A DNA stretch of 64,000 nt from Kribbella flavida DSM 17836 (GTDB lineage: Bacteria > Actinomycetota > Actinomycetes > Propionibacteriales > Kribbellaceae): the NCBI RefSeq assembly GCF_000024345.1, contig NC_013729.1, positions 1,736,001 to 1,800,000 of the forward strand. Reading direction: 5' to 3'. Both the position numbers and the translations under genes were made by a program. The notes under the pieces were generated by a model. The model did no database searches. It saw nothing but the letters and a program-made list of their open reading frames with translations, and was not told the origin of the DNA. The first letter of the stretch is position 1; every line of letters begins with the position of its first letter. Positions 42,895-51,227 of the stretch are shown here, one piece after another.

Positions 42895-43002
42895 GGGGGC
42901 GGTGAACGGCAGCATCCGTCCCCCGGGGCGGGTGTACGGCGGTACCTGTCCCCGGGCGGTGAACGGCCGTCCCCGGGGCGGTGACGGCAGTACCCGTTCA
43001 CC
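42895..43002. repeat. Four degenerate tandem GGGGCGGTGAACGGC-type repeats
   Basis: Units begin at 42895, 42925, 42954 and 42975. Three are 28-29 bases and the third is 21. They share GGGCGGTGAACGGC...CCGTCCCC with substitutions, and fill most of the 193-base gap between glutamate dehydrogenase and the GntR gene. Units vary too much, and lack spacers, for a CRISPR. Confidence 0.6.
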
Positions 43003-43005
43003 GCC
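42955..43005. terminator. Bidirectional hairpin after glutamate dehydrogenase
   Basis: GGCGGTGAACGG (42955-42966) pairs perfectly with CCGTTCACCGCC (42994-43005); the loop holds further complementary CCCC/GGGG. Built from repeat units three and four, it lies between two convergent genes. Confidence 0.5.
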
Positions 43006-43082
43006 GCGCGGGCCGGCTCCGTGTTGACCGTCTCTGGGCGCCGCTGCTGCGCGGCAGCGCGCGCGTTGGCCCCGGACCCGGA

Positions 43083-43820
43083 TCAGCGGTCGGAGACGAC
43101 GACCTCGACGGAGTACTGGTCGGCGCGGTAGCAGTGGTCGCCGAACTCGACCGGCGAGCCGTCCGCGTCGTACGCGCTGCGGGTCATCGTCACCAGCGGC
43201 TCCGCCTTCGACAGGTGCAGGATCCGGCGTTCCTCGGCCGTCGCGTTGCGGGCCCCGATCCGTTGCCGCGCCACGCTCGGCCGGACCCCGCGCGCCCGGA
43301 GGACGGCGTACAGGCCCTCGGCCTCGAGCTGATCGGCCGTCAGGTCGTTGAGTGCCGGCGGCAACCAGTTCCGCAGGATCGCCAGCGGGGCCTCGCCGGC
43401 GTACCGGAGGCGCACGATCGCGACCAGCGGCGTGCCCGGCGGCAGACCGAGCGCCTCGGCAGCGCGGTCGTCGTGGGCCTCGCAGTTCAGCGACAGCACG
43501 TCCGTGCGCGGCGTCCGCCCTTCGCGCGCCAGGTCGTCGTACAGGCTGGTCAGCTCGGCCTTGCGGTGCACCATCTGGTTCGCCACGGTCGTGCCGATGC
43601 CCCGACGGCGAACCAGTAATCCCTTGTTCACCAGCTCGGAGATTGCCCGCCGCACGGTCGGCCGGGACAGGCTGAGCCGGTCCGACATCGCGACCTCGTT
43701 CTCGAACGGGTCGCCCGGACGCAGAATGCCCTCGGTGATGGCGGCCGTCAGCTGCTCGGCGAGCTGGTGATAGAGCGGCACCGGGCTCGTCCGATCGATC
43801 TGGATCGGCAGGGCGGCCAT
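43083..43820 (-). CDS. GntR-family regulator with UTRA domain, probable inositol-cluster repressor
   Basis: 245 residues. The N-terminal winged helix reads LYHQLAEQLTAAITEGILRPGDPFENEVAMSDRLSLSRPTVRRAISELVNKGLLVRRRGIGTTV (in parts). The C-terminal UTRA ligand domain has LVAIVRLRYAGEAPLAILRNWLP and SPVEFGDHCYRADQYSVEV. It is divergent from the first oxidoreductase of the inositol island and is a clear paralogue of the regulator at 61703 (shared ELTSLYDDL, LVR[KR]RG[VI]GT). It probably represses the catabolic genes until an inositol-derived ligand binds UTRA; this is inferred from position. The start is supported by a -10 box 6 bases upstream. Confidence 0.85.
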   Translation of the reverse strand: MAALPIQIDRTSPVPLYHQLAEQLTAAITEGILRPGDPFENEVAMSDRLSLSRPTVRRAISELVNKGLLVRRRGIGTTVANQMVHRKAELTSLYDDLAREGRTPRTDVLSLNCEAHDDRAAEALGLPPGTPLVAIVRLRYAGEAPLAILRNWLPPALNDLTADQLEAEGLYAVLRARGVRPSVARQRIGARNATAEERRILHLSKAEPLVTMTRSAYDADGSPVEFGDHCYRADQYSVEVVVSDR

Positions 43821-43826
43821 GGCCGG

Positions 43827-43855
43827 ATGTTACATGAAGCAGGTATGTATGTCGC
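43827..43855 (-). promoter_or_regulatory. Leaderless-type promoter of the GntR gene
   Basis: On the minus strand GCGACA (43850-43855) and TAACAT (43827-43832) are 17 bases apart, and the -10 box ends 6 bases before the ATG at 43820. This gives a leaderless transcript in an AT-rich patch. Confidence 0.4.
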
Positions 43856-43867
43856 AACGTCAAAATG

Positions 43868-43875
43868 TGTTAACA
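43868..43875. promoter_or_regulatory. TGTTAACA palindrome, possible GntR operator
   Basis: A perfect 8-base palindrome in the AT-rich part of the 243-base divergent region between the GntR gene and the first oxidoreductase. It recalls the GT-TA-AC core of GntR-family operators. TTGACA (43881-43886) follows on the plus strand but lacks a -10 partner. Confidence 0.35.
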
Positions 43876-44063
43876 AACTATTGACACTCGCCAGGCCTGC
43901 CGACGAAGCTGGCCACGCACCGCCCGCGCCGTCCCCGCGGCCGCACGCCTGCTCCGGCTCCGGTGGGTCCGTCGGGCGAGTTGAGGTGACAGCGGGGCGG
44001 TGGCGTTGCCATCCAGCCGGGTGGCGGGGACGGTTCCAGCAGGCGGCGACGAAAGGGACGTGG

Positions 44064-45065
44064 ATGCGGATCGGGTTGATCGGGGTCGGGCGGATCGGAG
44101 CGTTCCACGCGGCGACGCTGAAGGGCTTGCCGGCGGTCGGCCAGGTGGTGGTCGCCGATGCCGACGCGAGCCGGGCGGAACTGACCGCGAAGGAACTCGG
44201 CGCCGAGTTCGCGCCGGACGTCCCCGCGCTGCTGGCGAGCCGGCTCGACGGTCTGGTGATCGCCGCCGCGACCTCCGCGCACGCCGAACTGATCGCGGCC
44301 GGCGTCGCCGCGGGCATCCCGACCTTCTGCGAGAAGCCGGTCGCGCTCGACCTGGCCGCGACCCGGCAGGTCGTCGAACTGGTCGAGGGCTCGGACGTCC
44401 CGGTGCACATCGGCTTCCAGCGCCGCTTCGACACCGGCTACCAGGCCGCTGCTGAGGCCGTGCGCGACGGCAAGCTGGGCTTCGTCCACCACATCCGCGC
44501 GAACACCAACGACGCGTTCCCGCCACCCGCCGGCTACATCCCGACCAGCGGCGGCTTCTTCCGCGACTGCCTGGTGCACGACTTCGACATCATCCGGTAC
44601 GTCACCGGCCGCGAGGTCGTTACCGTCTACGCGACCGGCGCGAACCGCGGCGAGCCCTTTTTCGGCGAGTACGGCGACGTCGACGCGGCGTCCGCGCTGC
44701 TCACCCTCGACGACAACACCTTCGTCGCGGTCAGCGGCACCCGGTACAACGCTGCCGGCCACGACGTCCGGATGGAGCTGCTCGGCAGCGAGGGCTCACT
44801 CGCCGTCGGCCTCGACGACCACACCGCGCTGCGATCCGCCGAGCCCGGCGTCACCTTCCCCGCAGGCGTTCCGCACACCACGTTCATGGATCGCTTCCGC
44901 CCCGCGTACGTCGCCGAGCTCACCGCCTTCACCGAGGTGGTCGCCGGCACCCGCGAGGTCCCGTGCACCGTCCGCGACGCCCTGCAGGCCTTCCGGGTCG
45001 CCGACGCGTGTGAACTGTCCCGCCATGAGAACCGCGTAGTCGCCTTGGAGGAGATCGGCCGATGA
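44064..45065 (+). CDS. Gfo/Idh/MocA oxidoreductase, inositol 2-dehydrogenase-like
   Basis: 333 residues from the ATG at 44064 (GAAAGGG upstream); the open frame before it is non-coding. The Rossmann start is MRIGLIGVGRIGAFHAATL, followed by PTFCEKPVALDLAATRQVV with the E-K-P motif. The substrate domain has FQRRFDTGYQAAAEAVRDGKLG and GGFFRDCLVHDFDIIRYVTGREV, where the His-Asp pair is catalytic in the family. It probably oxidises myo-inositol or an isomer to the 2-ketose with NAD+. A second, more typical IolG lies at 55366, so the two may take different stereoisomers. Its stop overlaps the start of the isomerase gene (ATGA). Confidence 0.82.
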   Translation: MRIGLIGVGRIGAFHAATLKGLPAVGQVVVADADASRAELTAKELGAEFAPDVPALLASRLDGLVIAAATSAHAELIAAGVAAGIPTFCEKPVALDLAATRQVVELVEGSDVPVHIGFQRRFDTGYQAAAEAVRDGKLGFVHHIRANTNDAFPPPAGYIPTSGGFFRDCLVHDFDIIRYVTGREVVTVYATGANRGEPFFGEYGDVDAASALLTLDDNTFVAVSGTRYNAAGHDVRMELLGSEGSLAVGLDDHTALRSAEPGVTFPAGVPHTTFMDRFRPAYVAELTAFTEVVAGTREVPCTVRDALQAFRVADACELSRHENRVVALEEIGR

Positions 45066-46117
45066 GTGACCTTGCTGCCCGGATCGCCGGAGCCCCGATC
45101 TCGTGGGGTGTCTGCGAGGTCCCCGGCTGGGGCTGGCAGTACGACCCGGAGACAGTGCTGGCCGAGATGCGCGACGTCGGCATCGCCGCGACCGAGTTCG
45201 GGCCGGACGGGTTCCTGCCCGACGACCCGGCGGAGAAGGCGAAGACGCTGGCCGATCTCGGGCTGCGCGCTGTCGGCGGCTTCGTTCCGGTGGTGCTGCA
45301 CGATGCCGCGCACGACCCGGTACCCGAGGTCGCGCGGGCCCTCGAAAGCTTCGTCGCCGCGGGCGCGTCGACGCTCGTCATCGCCGCTGCCACCGGGAGC
45401 GACGGGTACGACGGCCGGCCGGTGCTGGACGACAACGGCTGGTCCACCCTGCTGGCAAACCTCGACCGGCTGACCGAACTCGCCGCCGCCCAGGGCGTGC
45501 TCGCCACGATCCACCCGCACGTCGGCACGATGATCGAGAACGCGGACGACGTACGCCGGGTCCTCGCCGGCTCGACGATCGGCCTCACCCTGGACACCGG
45601 CCACCTGCTGATCGGTGGTGTCGACCCGGTTGCGCTCACGCTGAAGCACACCACGCGGATCAAGCACACGCACCTCAAGGACGTCGACGCTGCCTGGGCG
45701 GCGAAGGTGCAGTCCGGCGAGGTCAGCTACACCGATGCCGTCCGCGAGGGCATGTACCGCCCACTCGGCGCTGGTGACGTCGACCTGGCCGCCATCGTCG
45801 CCACCCTCGAGTCCTCGGGCTACACCGGCTGGTACGTCCTCGAGCAGGACACCATCCTCCAGTCCCGCCCCACCGACGAAGGCCCCGTCGCCGACGTCCG
45901 GGCCAGCATCACCCACCTCCGCTCCCTGGCCGAATCCACCACCAACCCCACGAACGCCGCCGCACCTGCGAGCACAACCGGTCCCGCGGCAACCGCCCTC
46001 GGTCTCGCTTCAGCCGCGGATGGCCCGGCCGCAGCCGGTGGCGCTCGCGCTTCCGCAACCGACGGTGGTTCTGTGGGAGATGCCGGCGATGGAACGGAGC
46101 GAGGTGAGGTGGGCTGA
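45062..46117 (+). CDS. Sugar phosphate isomerase/epimerase (IolE-like), with low-complexity C-terminal tail
   Basis: 351 residues. Residues 1-~294 form a xylose-isomerase-like TIM barrel: IAGAPISWGVCEVPGWGWQY, AATEFGPDGFLPDDP, VLATIHPHVGTMIEN, GLTLDTGHLLIGG, IKHTHLKDV and YVLEQDTILQ supply the Glu/Asp/His/Glu metal ligands of this family. In this setting it is a candidate inosose dehydratase or inosose isomerase. The last ~57 residues (TTNPTNAAAPASTTGPAATA onward) are Ala/Thr/Gly/Ser-rich and absent from typical members, which run to about 290-300. The gene is coupled to its neighbours by ATGA (upstream) and TGATG (downstream, iolC). Confidence 0.78.
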   Translation: MSDLAARIAGAPISWGVCEVPGWGWQYDPETVLAEMRDVGIAATEFGPDGFLPDDPAEKAKTLADLGLRAVGGFVPVVLHDAAHDPVPEVARALESFVAAGASTLVIAAATGSDGYDGRPVLDDNGWSTLLANLDRLTELAAAQGVLATIHPHVGTMIENADDVRRVLAGSTIGLTLDTGHLLIGGVDPVALTLKHTTRIKHTHLKDVDAAWAAKVQSGEVSYTDAVREGMYRPLGAGDVDLAAIVATLESSGYTGWYVLEQDTILQSRPTDEGPVADVRASITHLRSLAESTTNPTNAAAPASTTGPAATALGLASAADGPAAAGGARASATDGGSVGDAGDGTERGEVG

Positions 46118-47058
46118 TGGTGGACGACGTGCTGACGATCGGGCGGATCGGGGTGGACCTGTACCCGCTGCAGACAGGAACGCACCTGGAAGACGTCGAG
46201 AGCTTCGGCAAGTTCCTCGGCGGAAGTGCGACCAACGTGGCGGTCGCGGCGGCCAAGCACGGACGGAAGGCGGCGGTGATCAGCCGGACCGGCAACGACC
46301 CGTTCGGCACCTTCATTCACCGCACCCTCCACGAGCTCAACGTCGACGACCGGTTCGTCACCCCGGTCGACGGACTGCCGACGCCGATCACCTTCTGTGA
46401 GATCTTCCCGCCGGACGACTTCCCGCTGTACTTCTACCGCTTCCCGAAGGCACCGGACCTGGTGATCAACCCGGAGGAGCTGGATCTGCAGGCGATCAAG
46501 GACGCCAAGATCTACTGGTCGACCGTGACCGGCCTGTCGGCCGAGCCGAGCCGCTCCGCGCACTTCGCCGCCTGGGAGGCGCGTGAGCGTCGCCCGCTCA
46601 CTGTGCTGGACTTGGACTACCGCCCGATGTTCTGGGCGGACCCCAGCGAGGCGCACGAGCAGGTGAGCAGGGCGCTGGCCCACTGCACGGTTGCTGTCGG
46701 CAATCGCGAGGAGTGCGAGGTCGCCGTCGGCGAGACCGATCCGGACAAGGCTGCGCAAGCGCTGCTCGACCGTGGGCTCGACCTGGCCGTCGTGAAGCAG
46801 GGGCCGAAAGGCACACTTGCCCGCACTCGGGACGAACGCGTGGAGGTGCCGCCGTTCCCGGTCGACGTGGTCAACGGCCTCGGCGCCGGAGACGGGTTCG
46901 GCGGAGCCCTTTGCCACGGCCTGCTCGCCGGCTGGCCGCTGGAACGCATCATCCGCTTCGCCAACACCGCGGGCGCCATCGTCGCCTCCCGGCTGGAGTG
47001 CTCCACCGCGATGCCCACCGAGTCCGAAGTCCTCACCCTGATGGGCGAAACCGCATGA
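46117..47058 (+). CDS. iolC: 5-dehydro-2-deoxygluconokinase
   Basis: 313 residues of the PfkB/ribokinase family. The start, VLTIGRIGVDLYPLQTGTHLEDVESFGKFLGGSATNVAVAAAKHG (in parts), is characteristic of IolC. The PfkB signature near the C terminus, DVVNGLGAGDGFGGALCHGLL, holds the catalytic Asp and anion hole. It phosphorylates 2-deoxy-5-keto-D-gluconate with ATP, the fifth step of inositol breakdown. The start overlaps the preceding stop, and its own stop overlaps the next ATG (ATGA), so translation is coupled on both sides. Confidence 0.9.
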   Translation: MVDDVLTIGRIGVDLYPLQTGTHLEDVESFGKFLGGSATNVAVAAAKHGRKAAVISRTGNDPFGTFIHRTLHELNVDDRFVTPVDGLPTPITFCEIFPPDDFPLYFYRFPKAPDLVINPEELDLQAIKDAKIYWSTVTGLSAEPSRSAHFAAWEARERRPLTVLDLDYRPMFWADPSEAHEQVSRALAHCTVAVGNREECEVAVGETDPDKAAQALLDRGLDLAVVKQGPKGTLARTRDERVEVPPFPVDVVNGLGAGDGFGGALCHGLLAGWPLERIIRFANTAGAIVASRLECSTAMPTESEVLTLMGETA

Positions 47059-48347
47059 CCGCCCACCAACCCCCGCAGCAGGCGACCACGACCGGTCCAG
47101 CGCCTGCGAGCAGTCCGCAGTCGGCAAGTGGTCCGGTGCCCAGTACGAGCCCGGGGACTGACCCCACACGCATGACCGGGGCGAGCGCAGCGACTGGAGC
47201 GGCGGCCGCGACGGAGTCGAGCCCGGTCATGGGCGCGGCGACTGCGTCGGGGTCGGTCCCGACGAGCGGTGCGGCGCACGTAACCGGCCCAAGCCCGGCT
47301 GGTCCGGCATCGGCAGGCGGCTCCACCCCGGCGGCTGGCTCGGTGCAGGAGAGCGGGCCGAACACGGCGGCACGTGCGGCTCCCGCGACCTCCCCGCAGA
47401 CGGCGAGCAGCCCGGGAAGCGTGGGTCCGGGTGACCGTGCAGCACGGGTCAGGGAGGGGGGTACAGGGCAGCGCGTGGATCTGACTGAGCTGCGCGTGCG
47501 GCATCCGGAGCGGGTGGCCGAGGCGTGGCAGCAGCGGCGTCGCCGTGAACTGGTGGGCGACGACGGGCGACTCCTCATCGTTGCGGCGGACCACCCGGCA
47601 CGCGGCGCGCTGGGGGTGCGAGACGACCGGATGGCGATGGCGAGCCGGCCGGGGCTGATCGAGCGGCTCTGCACGGCGCTGCAGCAGCCCGGCGTTGACG
47701 GCGTCCTGGCCACGCCTGACGTCCTCGAGGATCTCCTGCTGCTGGGAGCGCTGGAGGGCAAGCTGGTCATCGGGTCGATGAACCGCGGTGGTCTGCAAGG
47801 TGCCTCCTTCGAGTTGGACGACAGGTTCACGGCGTACCGGTCGGCGGACGACATCGCTGCGCGGCGGCTGGACGGCGGCAAGATGCTCACCCGGATCTGC
47901 CTCGACGACCCGGGCACCGCCGCGACGCTGGAGAGCAGCGCGCAGGCCGTCACCGAGTTGGCCGAGCGTCGGCTGATGGCCATGGTCGAGCCCTTCTGGT
48001 CCGTGCGCACCGACGGCCGGGTGAGCAACCTGCTCGACCCCGATTCGGTGATCCGGTCCGTGCACATCGCCGCCGGACTCGGCGCGACGAGTGCGTACAC
48101 CTGGCTCAAGCTGCCGGTCGTCGACGAATTGGAGCGGGTGATGGAGGCCACCACGTTGCCGACCTTGCTGCTCGGTGGCGATCCGACTGTCGCGCCGGAG
48201 GAAACGTATGCATCCTGGGGCAAGGCGCTCAGTCTGCCGTCGGTCCGCGGTCTGGTCGTGGGCCGCGCGCTGCTCTTCCCGCCCGACGGCGACGTGGCCG
48301 CCGCAGTCCAGCAAGCCGCCACGCTGGTACATGGAGGTGCCGCATGA
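47055..48347 (+). CDS. Cgl0159-type (beta/alpha)8 aldolase-like protein with long low-complexity N-terminal extension
   Basis: 430 residues as read from the ATG at 47055, which overlaps the iolC stop. Residues ~141-430 match the Cgl0159-type barrel of actinobacterial inositol clusters (VDLTELRVRHPERVAEAWQ, LLIVAADHPARGALG, VDGVLATPDVLEDLLLL, LMAMVEPFW, YTWLKLPVV), which probably cleaves phosphorylated deoxyketogluconate as IolJ does elsewhere. Residues 1-~139 are almost only Ala, Ser, Thr, Pro and Gly, with about 76% G/C at third codon positions, lower than its neighbours. A GTG at 47475 with AGGG 6 bases upstream could be the real start, leaving a ~416-base spacer. Confidence 0.72.
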   Translation: MTAHQPPQQATTTGPAPASSPQSASGPVPSTSPGTDPTRMTGASAATGAAAATESSPVMGAATASGSVPTSGAAHVTGPSPAGPASAGGSTPAAGSVQESGPNTAARAAPATSPQTASSPGSVGPGDRAARVREGGTGQRVDLTELRVRHPERVAEAWQQRRRRELVGDDGRLLIVAADHPARGALGVRDDRMAMASRPGLIERLCTALQQPGVDGVLATPDVLEDLLLLGALEGKLVIGSMNRGGLQGASFELDDRFTAYRSADDIAARRLDGGKMLTRICLDDPGTAATLESSAQAVTELAERRLMAMVEPFWSVRTDGRVSNLLDPDSVIRSVHIAAGLGATSAYTWLKLPVVDELERVMEATTLPTLLLGGDPTVAPEETYASWGKALSLPSVRGLVVGRALLFPPDGDVAAAVQQAATLVHGGAA

Positions 48348-49231
48348 CCGAGTGGTTCAGGCCGGCCGGTTCCACGGCGCGCGACGGGTACGACCTCGTG
48401 GTCCGGCCCGGGGAGCAGGACTGGCACCACACCGGGCTGACGATCCGCACTCTGCAGCCCGGTCAGTCGGTCGAGTTCGACACCGAGGACTGCGAGTACC
48501 TGGTGCTGCCGCTCAGTGGCTCGGCCGAAGTGGTGGTCGACGGCGAGACGGTACCGCTCGCCGGCCGCGCGGACGTGTTCGCCGGTCCGACCGATCTCGC
48601 CTACGTGCCGCGCGGGACCAGAGTCGCGGTTGTCAGCGCAGACGGCGCCCGGATCGCCTTCCCGCACGCCAAGGCCGCCGGTGACTACCCGTTCCGCCGG
48701 CTCGGGACCGAGCAGGTGGAGACCGAGCTTCGCGGTGCCGGCGTCTCCTCCCGGCAGGTCCGCAACTTCGGCACGCCGGCGGTGCTCGAGGCCGACTCGA
48801 TCATCGCGTGCGAGGTGCTCACCCCGGCCGGCAACTGGTCGTCGTACCCGCCGCACAAGCACGACGAGCACAAGCCGGGTGAGGAGAGCGTGCTCGAGGA
48901 GATCTACTACTTCGAGATGCAGCTGTCGGCCGAGGCGCCGGAAGATGTCGAGGGCAACGACCCGATCGGCTACCAGCGGGTCTACGGCACCGACGACCGG
49001 CCGATCGACGTGCTCGCCGAGGTCCGCAACGGCGACCTGGTGCTGGTCCCGCACGGCTGGCACGGCCCGGCGATGGCGCCGCCCGGCTACGACATGTACT
49101 ACCTGAACGTGATGGCCGGTCCTGGCAGCGAGCGGGAGTGGCTGATCAGCGACGACCCGCAGCACGGCTGGGTCCGCAAGCTGTGGGACAGCCAGCAGCT
49201 CGATCCGCGCCTCCCGTTCGGCACGCAGTGA
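48344..49231 (+). CDS. iolB: 5-deoxy-glucuronate isomerase
   Basis: 295 residues of the KduI/IolB cupin family. It converts 5-deoxy-glucuronate to 2-deoxy-5-keto-gluconate in inositol catabolism. Seen: FDTEDCEYLVLPLSGSAEVVVDG in the N-terminal cupin half, then NWSSYPPHKHDEHKPGEESVLEEIYYFEM, where the histidines and glutamate bind the metal, and VLVPHGWHGPAMAPPGYDMYYLNVMAG. The ATG overlaps the stop of the aldolase-like gene (ATGA). Length and motifs are normal. A palindrome follows before iolD. Confidence 0.92.
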   Translation: MTEWFRPAGSTARDGYDLVVRPGEQDWHHTGLTIRTLQPGQSVEFDTEDCEYLVLPLSGSAEVVVDGETVPLAGRADVFAGPTDLAYVPRGTRVAVVSADGARIAFPHAKAAGDYPFRRLGTEQVETELRGAGVSSRQVRNFGTPAVLEADSIIACEVLTPAGNWSSYPPHKHDEHKPGEESVLEEIYYFEMQLSAEAPEDVEGNDPIGYQRVYGTDDRPIDVLAEVRNGDLVLVPHGWHGPAMAPPGYDMYYLNVMAGPGSEREWLISDDPQHGWVRKLWDSQQLDPRLPFGTQ

Positions 49232-49240
49232 CCAGGCCTG

Positions 49241-49256
49241 GGCCGGACGTCCGGCC
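49241..49256. promoter_or_regulatory. 16-base perfect palindrome between iolB and iolD
   Basis: GGCCGGACGTCCGGCC lies 10 bases after the iolB stop and 51 before the iolD start. As RNA it folds to a 6-pair stem with an ACGT loop, so it could attenuate or protect the transcript; it could also bind a protein dimer. Confidence 0.35.
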
Positions 49257-49306
49257 GGTATGCACCCTTCCACGATGGACCCGCAGCTACTTTTCGGAGG
49301 ACAGCG

Positions 49307-51226
49307 ATGACGGTACGTCTCACGGTCGCCCAGGCGCTGGTGCGATTCCTGAGCGTCCAGTACTCGGAGCGCGACGGGCAACGGCAGAAGCTGTTCGCCG
49401 GGTGCTTCGGCATCTTCGGGCACGGCAACGTGGCCGGTCTGGGGCAGGCCCTGCTGCAGGCCGAGCTGGAGGATCCCGCCGCGCTGCCGTACATCCTGGC
49501 CCGCAACGAGCAGGCGATGGTGCACAGCGCCGTCGCCTTCGCCCGGATGCGTGACCGGCTGCAGACCTACGCCTGCACGGCGAGCATCGGGCCCGGCTCG
49601 ACCAACATGGTCACCGGGGCGGCGCTGGCGACCGTGAACCGGCTGCCGGTGCTGATCCTGCCGTCCGACGTGTTCGCGACCCGGGTGGCGAGTCCGGTCC
49701 TGCAGGAGCTGGAGAACTTCTCGGCCGGCGACGTCTCGGTGAACGACGCCTTCCGCCCGGTGTCGAAGTACTTCGACCGGGTCTGGCGGCCGGAACAGCT
49801 TCCCGCTGCCCTGCTCAACGCGATGCGGGTGCTCACCGACCCGGTGGAGACCGGCGCGGTGACGATCGCGCTGCCGCAGGACGTTCAGGCCGAGGCGTAC
49901 GACTGGCCGGACGAATTGTTCGCAGAGCGTACCTGGTACGTCGCCCGGCCGTTGCCGGAGGCATCGATGTTGGAGAAGGCGGCGGAGCTGGTCCGGGCAG
50001 CGCAGCGTCCGTTGATCGTCGCCGGTGGCGGTGTCGCCTACTCGCAGGCCCAGGACGCGTTGCGCTCCTTCGCCGAGGCCACCGGCATCCCGGTCGCGGA
50101 AACCCAGGCAGGCAAGGGCTCGCTGAGCTACGACCACCCGCAGTCGGTGGGTGCCGTCGGCTCGACCGGGACGACGGCGGCGAACGCGTTGGCCCGCGAG
50201 GCCGACCTGGTGATCGGCGTCGGCACCCGCTACAGCGACTTCACGACCGCGTCCCGGACGGCCTTCCAGAACCCTGACGTGCGGTTCGTCAACATCAACG
50301 TGGCGCGCTTCGACGGTGGCAAGCATGCGGGTCTTCCTCTCGTTGCCGATGCCCGGGAAGCCCTTGTTTCGTTGGCTTCCGCGCTCGATGGCTGGTCTGT
50401 GCAGAGAAAGTACACGGACTCGGCCACCGAGCTGGCCCGGCAGTGGGACCAGGTTGTGGACAACACCTACAACCCGCCGGCCGAGGTGACCGGGAAACTG
50501 GCCGCGGGACTGCTCACCCAGGGCCAGGTCCTCGGTGCCGTGAACGAATTGTCGGCGCCGTCTGATGTCGTTGTCTGTGCGGCCGGTTCGATGCCGGGCG
50601 ACCTGCACAAACTGTGGCGGACCCGCGACCCGAAGGGATACCACGTCGAGTATGGCTTCTCCTGCATGGGTTACGAGATCGCCGGCGGGCTGGGTGTGCG
50701 GCTCGGCGCCCCGGACCGCGACGTCTTCGTCCTGGTCGGCGACGGGTCCTACCTGATGATGTCCAGCGAGCTGGTCACCGCCGTCCAGGAGAACCTGAAG
50801 ATCATCGTCGTCCTGGTGCAGAACCACGGCTTCGCGTCGATCGGCGCCCTGTCGGAGTCCCTGGGCTCCCAACGGTTCGGCACGGCGTACCGCCGGCGCG
50901 GTGCGGACGGGCGGCTCGACGGCGATCACCTGCCGGTCGATCTGGCGGCGAACGTGCGCAGCTTCGGCGTCGAGGTGATCGAGGTGTCGGACCGCGACGA
51001 GCTGGAGAAGGCGATCCACACGGCCAAGGCGGCCACCGGTCCGATCGCGATCCACGTCACCACCGACCCCCTGATCGGCGGGCCGGACAGCGACTCGTGG
51101 TGGGACGTGCCGGTGAGCCAGGTCTCCGAGCTCGACTCCACCCGCGCCGCCTCCGCGGCGTACGAGGAGGCCAAGAAGCGGCAGCAGCCGTACTACGCGC
51201 CCGTCGATCCCCGAGCGGATCGTTGA
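49307..51226 (+). CDS. iolD: 3D-(3,5/4)-trihydroxycyclohexane-1,2-dione acylhydrolase
   Basis: 639 residues of the thiamine-diphosphate superfamily. It hydrolyses the cyclohexanedione ring to 5-deoxy-glucuronate, the ring-opening step. The PYR domain includes GHGNVAGLGQALLQAE and NEQAMVHSAVAFARM with the catalytic Glu. The central domain has AQRPLIVAGGGVAYSQAQDALRSF. The PP domain has VFVLVGDGSYLMMSSELVTAVQE followed by VQNHGFASIGAL, the G-D-G...N thiamine-binding motif. GGAGGA stands upstream of the ATG. It is the longest gene of the island and has a normal length for IolD. Confidence 0.94.
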   Translation: MTVRLTVAQALVRFLSVQYSERDGQRQKLFAGCFGIFGHGNVAGLGQALLQAELEDPAALPYILARNEQAMVHSAVAFARMRDRLQTYACTASIGPGSTNMVTGAALATVNRLPVLILPSDVFATRVASPVLQELENFSAGDVSVNDAFRPVSKYFDRVWRPEQLPAALLNAMRVLTDPVETGAVTIALPQDVQAEAYDWPDELFAERTWYVARPLPEASMLEKAAELVRAAQRPLIVAGGGVAYSQAQDALRSFAEATGIPVAETQAGKGSLSYDHPQSVGAVGSTGTTAANALAREADLVIGVGTRYSDFTTASRTAFQNPDVRFVNINVARFDGGKHAGLPLVADAREALVSLASALDGWSVQRKYTDSATELARQWDQVVDNTYNPPAEVTGKLAAGLLTQGQVLGAVNELSAPSDVVVCAAGSMPGDLHKLWRTRDPKGYHVEYGFSCMGYEIAGGLGVRLGAPDRDVFVLVGDGSYLMMSSELVTAVQENLKIIVVLVQNHGFASIGALSESLGSQRFGTAYRRRGADGRLDGDHLPVDLAANVRSFGVEVIEVSDRDELEKAIHTAKAATGPIAIHVTTDPLIGGPDSDSWWDVPVSQVSELDSTRAASAAYEEAKKRQQPYYAPVDPRADR

Positions 51227-51227
51227 C

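Noticed and set aside
42895..43002. CRISPR-like tandem repeats
   Set aside because: Units are degenerate, unequal and contiguous, with no spacers and no cas genes in the window.
43881..43886. TTGACA as a plus-strand promoter for the first inositol gene
   Set aside because: No acceptable -10 hexamer lies 15-19 bases downstream; the region there is very G/C-rich.
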